Assembly: GCA_025355935.1 (NCBI GenBank)
Contig: JANXYS010000514.1
Span: 1-6,406, forward strand
Source: Chitinophagales bacterium
GTDB lineage: Bacteria > Bacteroidota > Bacteroidia > Chitinophagales > Chitinophagaceae
Length of the DNA: 6,406 bases
Reading direction: 5' to 3'
Shown here: piece by piece, positions 1-4,876 of the stretch
Numbering within the stretch: position 1 is the first letter of the stretch
How the letters are laid out: every line of letters begins with the position of its first letter
Notes under the pieces: model-generated
Told to the model about the DNA's origin: nothing
The model's input: only the letters and a program-made list of their open reading frames with translations
Database searches by the model: none
Translations under genes and position numbers: made by a program

Positions 1-830
1 TTTCCTTTAGGTTTACTCGTAGTTCCGGGATACATAAATATACCTCCTTTGATAAGGTTGCGATGAACGTCCGCTACCATACTACCAATATATCTTTGCG
101 TGTAAGGCCCCCCGTTAAACTGGTCCTTTTGCTGGCATGCAGTAATGTAATTCTGCACCCTATTATCCATCTTAAAATAATTGCCATGGTTCACCGAATA
201 GAATTTACCAGTTTCGGGGCATTTAATGTCGGGGTGGCTCAACGTAAATTCACCGATCGACTGATCAAGTGTAAAGCCATTTACCCCCCGGCGGGTTGCA
301 TATACCAGCATTGTTGATGATCCGTAAATGACGTAGCCCGCAGCTACTTGCTGGATACCGGGTTGTAGGAAGTCGGCTTCTGTAGCTGGTTTCCCTAACT
401 CGCTGACACGTCTGAAAACGCTAAAGATAGTCCCTATAGATACGTTCACATCGATGTTACTACTTCCATCGAGCGGATCGAACAGGCAAACATATTTCGA
501 CTTGTTACTCATCTCATCATCGAACACCACTATATTATCCATTTCCTCGCTGCCAACACCAGCACAACTCACACCGTGGCGTAGCACCCCCACCAATTGG
601 TTATTTGCAAAGATGTCAAGTTTTTTTACTTCCTCCCCCTGCACATTCATGCTTCCATGATCGCCCAGGATATCGACCAGTCCGGCTTTATTCACCTCCA
701 CGTTAATACGCTTGGCAGCCAATCCAATATCACGTAAAAGATTAGATAATTCGCCGGTGGCGTGCGGAAATGCCCTTAGTTGCTGCAGAGTAAATTCATC
801 AAGCGTCTGGACCTTTCTGTTAATCGCCAT
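1..830 (-). CDS. fbp: Fructose-1,6-bisphosphatase class I, C-terminus cut by window edge
   Basis: Cytosolic Mg-dependent enzyme that hydrolyses fructose-1,6-bisphosphate to fructose-6-phosphate, the committing step of gluconeogenesis. Translating the minus strand from the ATG at 830 gives 276 open residues running off the left edge. The class I signature FDPLDGSSNID lies at residues 117-127, with the metal ligands D118 and D121; E95/E96 in GSEEMD are the upstream metal-site acids. N214 in SVNHGNYF and R246-Y247 in QRYIGSMVADVHR match the substrate-phosphate contacts of the family, and GGIFMYP follows at 262-268. Class I enzymes are about 330-340 residues, so roughly 60 C-terminal residues, including the last active-site helix, lie outside. 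An in-frame ATG at 875 exists, but it sits next to the predicted -7 box and would give an atypical N-terminus, so 830 is preferred. The gene is divergent from the aspartate kinase gene. Identification is firm; the start is likely. Confidence 0.96.
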   Translation of the reverse strand, partial: MAINRKVQTLDEFTLQQLRAFPHATGELSNLLRDIGLAAKRINVEVNKAGLVDILGDHGSMNVQGEEVKKLDIFANNQLVGVLRHGVSCAGVGSEEMDNIVVFDDEMSNKSKYVCLFDPLDGSSNIDVNVSIGTIFSVFRRVSELGKPATEADFLQPGIQQVAAGYVIYGSSTMLVYATRRGVNGFTLDQSIGEFTLSHPDIKCPETGKFYSVNHGNYFKMDNRVQNYITACQQKDQFNGGPYTQRYIGSMVADVHRNLIKGGIFMYPGTTSKPKG

Positions 831-839
831 AAAACTATT

Positions 840-870
840 TTTAAGTTTACAGTTTACGAAGTTAGATTTG
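840..870 (+). promoter_or_regulatory. Candidate promoter of the aspartate kinase gene
   Basis: TAGATTTG at 863-870 matches the Bacteroidota -7 consensus TAnnTTTG exactly. TTTA at 840-843 lies 19 bases upstream and matches three of the four bases of the -33 TTTG. Transcription would begin near 877, giving a leader of about 60 nt. Nothing resembling a lysine riboswitch fits in that leader. Confidence 0.45.
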
Positions 871-875
871 CACAT

Positions 876-883
876 CAAATGTA
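876..883 (-). promoter_or_regulatory. Candidate -7 box of fbp promoter
   Basis: On the minus strand this octamer reads TACATTTG, an exact match to the Bacteroidota -7 consensus TAnnTTTG, 45 bases upstream of the fbp start. I found no convincing TTTG-type -33 element at the expected 19-21 base spacing, so the call rests on the -7 box and its position alone. Confidence 0.4.
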
Positions 884-938
884 ACGCATATTATCAGTTA
901 GATTTAATCGCTAAACACAAATTAAAAATCTGCGGGAA

Positions 939-2207
939 ATGAAGATTTATAAATTCGGGGGTGCAAGTATCAGTAATCTGGACCGTATAAAAAATACAGC
1001 AGAAATAATTAAAGAAACCGCCGGTGAAAAAATACTGATCGTAATATCTGCCATGGGTAAAACTACGAACGCTCTTGAGACAGTTGTACATAATTTTTTT
1101 GATGGTAAGCAGGAATTAGCGCTTCAACTATTTGAGGGTATTAAAGAGAGTCATCTCAATTTTGCAAAATTTTTAACGACCCTTGAAGGGCAGGCCACGG
1201 AAAATCAATTGAAGGACTTCTTTACTGAAATAGAATGGCTGCTTCATGATAAACCGGTTAGGAATTATGATTATTATTATGACCAGATCGTATGTTGCGG
1301 AGAACTGTTCAGTAGTTCCCTACTCTACCATTACCTCCGGGAAGAAAAACTAAACGCTACCTGGGTTGATGTCCGGGACATTATACGTACTGATAACAAC
1401 TTTAGAGATGCAGGGGTGGACTGGATTGTCACCGATAATAATATCGGTGAACATCTCATGCCGTTATTTGATAAATACAATTTGGTAATCACGCAAGGTT
1501 TTATTGGCAGTACGGATGAAAATGAAAGTACTACTCTTGGGAGGGAGGGAAGTGACTATTCTGCCGCCATTTTTGCAAACTCCCTGGTAGCAGATTTAGT
1601 TACTATTTGGAAAGACGTTGATGCCGTGAAAAGCGCGGATCCAAAGGTTTTCCCTGATGCTGTCAACTTGCCTGCACTTAGTTATACCGAAGTAATTGAG
1701 ATGGCCTATTATGGTGCGCAGGTTATACACCCAAAAACAATTAAGCCCCTCCAAAATAAAAACATACCCTTGCTGGTAAAAAGTTTCTTGAATCCTCTAT
1801 TACCGGGTACAGTTATTAGTAGCAAGGCCTCCAGGGACCTTCCACCGATAATTGTGATTAAACCCGACCAGGTATTAATTCAGTTTAAATCGAAAGACTT
1901 TTCGTTTGTAGAAGACAAGCCTGTAGAAGACCTGCAGCTTATATTTGATAACGTCAAGCTTAAACCTAACCTATCCCAGAATACTGCAATCTCGCTTCTT
2001 TGTAGTTTTGACAACCGCGAAGAAAAAATTGATCAACTGGCGGTACAGGCGTCTGAAATATTTGATGTGGAACTTGAGAAAAACTTGTCGCTTGTAACTG
2101 TTAGGCATTATGATAATGAAACCATAGAGAGGCTGACAAAAAACAAGAAAGTGGTACTTAAGCAGCAAACACAAGTCACGATCCAGTTATTAATGCGCGA
2201 TTTTTAA
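939..2207 (+). CDS. lysC: Aspartate kinase (monofunctional, 422 aa)
   Basis: Phosphorylates L-aspartate with ATP to 4-phospho-L-aspartate, the first step towards lysine (and diaminopimelate for cell wall), threonine and methionine. The amino-acid-kinase domain covers about residues 1-295. It holds the N-terminal KFGGAS (5-10), SAMGKTTNAL (37-46), CCGELFSS (119-126, E122), the nucleotide/substrate motif TTLGREGSDYSA (198-209), WKDVDAVKSADP (224-235) and YYGAQVIHPKTI (257-268). Residues 305-422 form a reduced ACT-type regulatory region ending in QQTQVTIQLLM. It lacks the familiar ACT motifs of LysC or ThrA enzymes, and no homoserine dehydrogenase domain follows. The ATG at 939 places the KFGGAS motif at the expected distance from the N-terminus; GCGGGA just before it is at best a poor ribosome site. 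The gene is divergent from fbp and convergent with the next gene, whose stop codon it overlaps. The symbol lysC is a convention; which end product controls this isozyme cannot be read from the sequence. Confidence 0.95.
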   Translation: MKIYKFGGASISNLDRIKNTAEIIKETAGEKILIVISAMGKTTNALETVVHNFFDGKQELALQLFEGIKESHLNFAKFLTTLEGQATENQLKDFFTEIEWLLHDKPVRNYDYYYDQIVCCGELFSSSLLYHYLREEKLNATWVDVRDIIRTDNNFRDAGVDWIVTDNNIGEHLMPLFDKYNLVITQGFIGSTDENESTTLGREGSDYSAAIFANSLVADLVTIWKDVDAVKSADPKVFPDAVNLPALSYTEVIEMAYYGAQVIHPKTIKPLQNKNIPLLVKSFLNPLLPGTVISSKASRDLPPIIVIKPDQVLIQFKSKDFSFVEDKPVEDLQLIFDNVKLKPNLSQNTAISLLCSFDNREEKIDQLAVQASEIFDVELEKNLSLVTVRHYDNETIERLTKNKKVVLKQQTQVTIQLLMRDF

Positions 2208-2980
2208 TTGAGCACATATTCGCCTTTCCTGTTCACCATAATAATGGGCAGTTGTTTTTTGGTCTCAAAGTAATCAAACACCTCTTTAATGTTTTTATTG
2301 AACTGCAAAAGTGAACCGTTACCCTTTAAAACATTAGCGAGATAATCTGCCGATTTTTTGATATTATATTTTACCGGGAACACATGCACAGGTATGAACT
2401 CCTGGCCGCCTTGCCTGGCGAATGAAGCGATTATATACAATTCTTCGATTGGCACATCGCTGATCGGGATGCAACCGGTAGAAACGCAATTACCGTGAAT
2501 ATATATCGAGCTGCCGGGGCGAAGGGAATCACTCAATATCCTGTCGGAAGCGTTGGGATAATTTAAGCCCAGTGACAAATGAAAATTACTATTAGGATTA
2601 AATTCGTTGATATAATAAAAACCTTCCGGCACCTGGTAATCACCTTCAACTCTCTTAGGCCCCATCGTCCCGCTTTGCATGCAAACCTTATATGTCTTAA
2701 ATAACTTGTAAGGATCTTTTGAACTACCTTTTACCCATACTTCCAACTGTCGGTCATATTTAAATGAACGGATATACATCGCCTCAGGTGGCCAGGAAAG
2801 CTTTTGTTTTTCAAATTGCCTTTTCACCGAATCCTCCATTTTATTAAAAATATCCTGTGTTTTAAAGGAACCAGATTTAAAGGATGGAGCAGAAGCACCC
2901 TGGGCACTAACTTGTGTAGTCACAAGACCCAAAGCAATTAATAATAGATATGTAGCTAAACTTTGGGTCTTCATAGTCAT
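2204..2980 (-). CDS. Exported L,D-transpeptidase-fold protein, YafK/DpaA-like
   Basis: Predicted periplasmic cysteine enzyme of the YkuD/L,D-transpeptidase catalytic family acting on peptidoglycan. Residues 1-26 look like a Sec signal peptide: K4, hydrophobic stretch about 9-20, and VSA then Q27 as the cleavage site. The catalytic core runs from about residue 75 to 205. H134 lies in NFHLSLGLNYPN, and the active-site motif is HGNCVSTGCIPISD (162-175) with H162 and the likely nucleophile C170. The residue after C-I is proline rather than the arginine of classical HGCIR enzymes. With EGDYQVPEGFYYI (112-124) this points to the YafK/DpaA subgroup. In E. coli that protein cleaves Braun lipoprotein from murein; the Bacteroidota substrate is unknown, so transpeptidase and endopeptidase activity are both possible. 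The start at 2980 is preceded by GAGAGA and by an in-frame stop four codons upstream; the ATG at 2974 is an alternative. The gene lies 81 bases downstream of the HPPD gene on the same strand, so co-transcription is possible; I see no clear terminator or promoter in the gap. Confidence 0.85.
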   Translation of the reverse strand: MTMKTQSLATYLLLIALGLVTTQVSAQGASAPSFKSGSFKTQDIFNKMEDSVKRQFEKQKLSWPPEAMYIRSFKYDRQLEVWVKGSSKDPYKLFKTYKVCMQSGTMGPKRVEGDYQVPEGFYYINEFNPNSNFHLSLGLNYPNASDRILSDSLRPGSSIYIHGNCVSTGCIPISDVPIEELYIIASFARQGGQEFIPVHVFPVKYNIKKSADYLANVLKGNGSLLQFNKNIKEVFDYFETKKQLPIIMVNRKGEYVLN

Positions 2981-3061
2981 TTGTCTCTCTTAAAGATTGA
3001 ACGCTAAAATATTAAAAAAATTGAAACCCTTGTGTTAAATTACCAGGCATAAGGCCGGGTG

Positions 3062-4192
3062 TCATAAATTTCCACGGGCATCCTGTTCTCTTTCGAGCGC
3101 TTCAAACAAGGCTTTAAAATTACCTTTGCCGAAACTTTTCGCTCCTTTACGCTGGATGATCTCGAAAAATAATGTAGGTCGATCCTGGAGTGGTTTTGAA
3201 AAAATTTGTAATAAGTAGCCTTCCTCATCCTTATCTATCAAAATTCCTAATTGGCTGAGTGGCTCCAGATCTTCATCAATCTTGCCAACCCTGTCAAGAA
3301 CATCGACATAGTAACTCGATGGAACTTTTAAAAATTCAATTCCGCGATTTTGCAGGTCGGTAACTGTATGAACGATGTCAGCAGTAGCAATAGCCACGTG
3401 CTGTACCCCTTCGCCACCATAAAAATCAAGGTATTCTTCCACCTGGCTTTTCTTTTTACCTTCAGCCGGTTCATTGATTGGGAATTTTACGTACCCGTTG
3501 CCATTACTCATCACTTTGCTCATCAGGGCGCTGTATTCAGTGCTGATGTCATTATCGTCAAAACTCAGGATATTCTTAAAGCCCATTACTTCTTCATAAA
3601 ATTTTACCCATGGGTTCATTTGATTCCAACCCACATTTCCTACGCAATGATCTACATAGAGCAGCCCTGCAGACGGGGGATTATAATTACTTTCCCATTT
3701 CCGGAAACCCGGCATAAATAATCCTTTGTAATTTTTCCTTTCAATAAATAAATGAACCGTTTCACCATAAGTATGTATTCCGCTAATAGCTATCTCTCCG
3801 TTTTCATCTTTAAGGACATGAGGCTCCATATAACTTTTTCCTCCGCGATCGGTAGTTTGCTTCCATGCATCAGCGGCATCATCTACCATTAACGCTAAAA
3901 CTTTCACTCCATCTCCATGGCGCAATACATGATCGGCAATTTCAGTCGTGGGCCGTAATGCCGTTGTAAGCACGAATGTCAATTTGTTCTGCCGGATAAC
4001 GTAGCTTACACGGTCCAATTGCCCCGTTTCGGGCCCGGCATAAGCAAGGCTTTGAAATCCGAACGTGGTTTTATAAAAGTGTGCAGCCTGCTTTGCATTT
4101 CCAACATAGAATTCCACGTAGTCGGTCCCATGGAGGGGTAAAAAATCCTTTGTGATGGTATTAGCCGCTGCATTAGAAGTATCAGGATTCAT
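3062..4192 (-). CDS. hppD: 4-Hydroxyphenylpyruvate dioxygenase
   Basis: Fe(II)-dependent cytosolic enzyme converting 4-hydroxyphenylpyruvate and O2 to homogentisate and CO2, the second step of tyrosine breakdown. The 376-residue protein has the expected full length and two vicinal-oxygen-chelate domains, about residues 20-150 and 176-346. The iron-binding facial triad is visible: H182 in YVDHCVGNV, H265 in GVQHVAIAT and E344 in LFFEIIQRKG. Other family landmarks are the segment MSNGNGYVKFPINEP (228-242), LLQIFSKPLQDRPTLFFE (327-344) and GKGNFKALFEALE (355-367) near the C-terminus. The ATG at 4192 is the first Met after an in-frame TAA four codons upstream and lies just below a strong promoter match. 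No homogentisate dioxygenase or other tyrosine-catabolism gene is in the window, so the rest of the pathway must be elsewhere. A paralogous hydroxymandelate synthase is possible in principle, but the full match favours HPPD. Confidence 0.95.
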   Translation of the reverse strand: MNPDTSNAAANTITKDFLPLHGTDYVEFYVGNAKQAAHFYKTTFGFQSLAYAGPETGQLDRVSYVIRQNKLTFVLTTALRPTTEIADHVLRHGDGVKVLALMVDDAADAWKQTTDRGGKSYMEPHVLKDENGEIAISGIHTYGETVHLFIERKNYKGLFMPGFRKWESNYNPPSAGLLYVDHCVGNVGWNQMNPWVKFYEEVMGFKNILSFDDNDISTEYSALMSKVMSNGNGYVKFPINEPAEGKKKSQVEEYLDFYGGEGVQHVAIATADIVHTVTDLQNRGIEFLKVPSSYYVDVLDRVGKIDEDLEPLSQLGILIDKDEEGYLLQIFSKPLQDRPTLFFEIIQRKGAKSFGKGNFKALFEALEREQDARGNL

Positions 4193-4215
4193 ATGACTGC
4201 GTTAATTGTTTAGCA

Positions 4216-4246
4216 CGAAGTTAAAAAGGAATAAAATAAAATCAAA
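4216..4246 (-). promoter_or_regulatory. Promoter of hppD
   Basis: On the minus strand TTTG (4246-4243) is followed after exactly 19 bases by TAACTTCG (4223-4216). This fits the Bacteroidota -33/-7 pattern TTTG-N19-TAnnTTTG with one mismatch in the -7 box. The spacer is T-rich. The predicted transcription start falls around 4210, leaving a leader of about 20 nt before the ATG at 4192. It is the best-formed promoter in the window. Confidence 0.65.
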
Positions 4247-4261
4247 TGGCAGAACGCCACG

Positions 4262-4437
4262 TTACCCTGCAATATCAATAGCCAGCGTGAGCATTAACAA
4301 CGAATAGTTGAGGCGCTTGTCGTTAAAAACCTTGTGAGGATAGTCGGGGATCATTGAAGAGTGAAGGTAATGGTTTTCACCAGTTTAAAGCCTGATTTCT
4401 GCCAACAATTGTAGACATTGGAAAATCCACAGATATG
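4262..4437 (-). pseudogene. Possible frameshifted 3' relic of an unidentified gene
   Basis: Two overlapping minus-strand frames read like parts of one protein tail. The first, open from 4437 to a TGA at 4353-4351, contains NVYNCWQKSGFKLVK. The second, open from 4384 to a TAA at 4264-4262, contains NHYLHSSMIPDYPHKVF and then LNYSLLMLTLAIDIAG. Adding one A to the run of four A residues (plus-strand T's 4374-4377) would join them into about 58 codons, which suggests a one-base deletion in a homopolymer. Upstream the frame is closed by TAG at 4440-4438. The segment is balanced in composition and includes charged and aromatic residues unlike random AT-rich DNA. The piece around WQKSGFKLV faintly recalls the end of a GNAT acetyltransferase, but I cannot assign a family. 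It could also be chance; the second frame alone has an ATG at 4354 and would encode 30 residues. Confidence 0.3.
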
Positions 4438-4631
4438 CTATACAAGTGCTGATCCGTATAAAGGAACACACTTCGCAAATCAAAAAGAAAAATCAGTTTG
4501 CGTTCGTGCGTCGAAAAGAAAATTCCGAACCTACTTCGTGCGAAATTTTTTCACATATTTCTGCACGATGTTTTGGTTACAACTACATTTTTAATTTTTT
4601 TTGCAACGGGTTACTGATAATGCAATATTTC

Positions 4632-4650
4632 GTCACAAATAGTTTGTAAC
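4632..4650. repeat. Imperfect palindrome GTCACAAA-TAG-TTTGTAAC
   Basis: Two 8-base arms match at seven of eight positions around a three-base centre. The arm core TTGTAAC recurs at 4732-4738 and, inverted, at 4576-4582. It may be a protein-binding site in the katG upstream region or a small RNA hairpin. Seven-base matches in AT-rich DNA are common, so support is weak. Confidence 0.3.
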
Positions 4651-4763
4651 AAAACAAGATTCAAATCTAAAAAAGCGGTCGCTGCATGTGTATATCTGCC
4701 GGAAATATAAAACAAAATGAACCTTTCGGTGTTGTAACAGCAATAACCACGAGGATTCTGAAT

Positions 4764-4797
4764 ATTGTGTTATTGAGTATAAACGTCATTACATTTG
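4764..4797 (+). promoter_or_regulatory. Candidate katG promoter
   Basis: TACATTTG at 4790-4797 is an exact match to the Bacteroidota -7 consensus TAnnTTTG. ATTG at 4764-4767, 22 bases upstream, can serve as a -33 TTG element at the long end of the usual spacing. Transcription would begin near 4804, giving a leader of about 73 nt. A second -7-like box, TAACTTCG at 4801-4808, is identical to that of hppD but lacks a well-placed -33. Confidence 0.45.
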
Positions 4798-4811
4798 CGA
4801 TAACTTCGCAA
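4795..4811. promoter_or_regulatory. Perfect inverted repeat over the katG start site, likely operator
   Basis: TTGCGA-TAACT-TCGCAA is a perfect 6-5-6 inverted repeat. Its left arm overlaps the end of the -7 box and its centre lies on the predicted transcription start, the classical place for a repressor operator. It is not a match to the PerR/Fur box or any OxyR site I recognise. A dimeric regulator is inferred, not shown. Confidence 0.4.
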
Positions 4812-4837
4812 CCTTATGAACAGTTGAGCGGCCAGAT

Positions 4838-4870
4838 ATTATTAATTCATTATTAAACAATTATTACTAA
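4838..4870. repeat. Three 11-bp-spaced ATTATTA repeats ahead of katG
   Basis: ATTATTA begins at 4838, 4849 and 4860, exactly 11 bases apart; the first two copies extend to ATTATTAA. The spacing is close to one helical turn, so the copies face the same side of the DNA. The last copy overlaps a perfect palindrome TTATTA-C-TAATAA at 4861-4873, ending three bases before the katG ATG. They could be iterated binding sites in the leader, an unstructured A/T-rich translation enhancer, or slippage-derived repeats. Confidence 0.5.
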
Positions 4871-4876
4871 TAAAAC

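Larger units (their letters stand above)
4193..4876. other. 684-bp divergent intergenic region between hppD and katG
   Basis: The stretch separates the divergent hppD and katG starts and is much longer than the other gaps here (81 and 108 bases). From left to right it holds the hppD promoter, a short coding-like relic (4262-4437), an AT-rich segment with an imperfect palindrome (4632-4650), and the katG control elements (4764-4873). A 67-codon plus-strand ORF at 4446-4649 has no ribosome site and a composition typical of translated non-coding DNA, so it is not called. I see no tRNA-like or other recognisable RNA structure. The section about 4440-4630 has nothing I can name. Confidence 0.8.

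Noticed and set aside
454..660. Plus-strand ORFs within 63-942
   Set aside because: They are antisense shadows of fbp, which is clearly coded on the minus strand across the same bases.
2235..2262. CCAT-AATA-ATGG hairpin followed by a T-run as terminator of the kinase gene
   Set aside because: Only four weak base pairs with loose spacing to the T-run, and it lies inside the opposite coding sequence.
3040..3061. Bulged GC-rich hairpin just after the hppD stop
   Set aside because: A five-pair stem with a bulge and no T-run directly after it; not enough to call a terminator.
3350..3721. 123-codon plus-strand ORF
   Set aside because: Lies wholly antisense to hppD, which has full family motifs; the translation has no protein-like features.
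4503..4542. Direct repeat TTCGTGCG at 4503-4510 and 4535-4542
   Set aside because: A single pair of 8-base matches is expected by chance in several hundred bases; no element boundary or further copy is seen.
4446..4649. 67-codon plus-strand ORF in the hppD-katG gap
   Set aside because: No ribosome site, no recognisable motif, residue content typical of translated AT-rich non-coding DNA, and it spans the palindrome region.
4671..4684. AGCG-GT-CGCT palindrome next to an A-run (T-run on the minus strand), terminator-like
   Set aside because: The two-base loop cannot close a stable hairpin and there is no gene upstream on the minus strand that it would terminate.
4718..4738. Six-codon leader ORF (MNLSVL) before katG
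   Set aside because: Lies upstream of the predicted transcription start, has no ribosome site, and is of a length that arises by chance.
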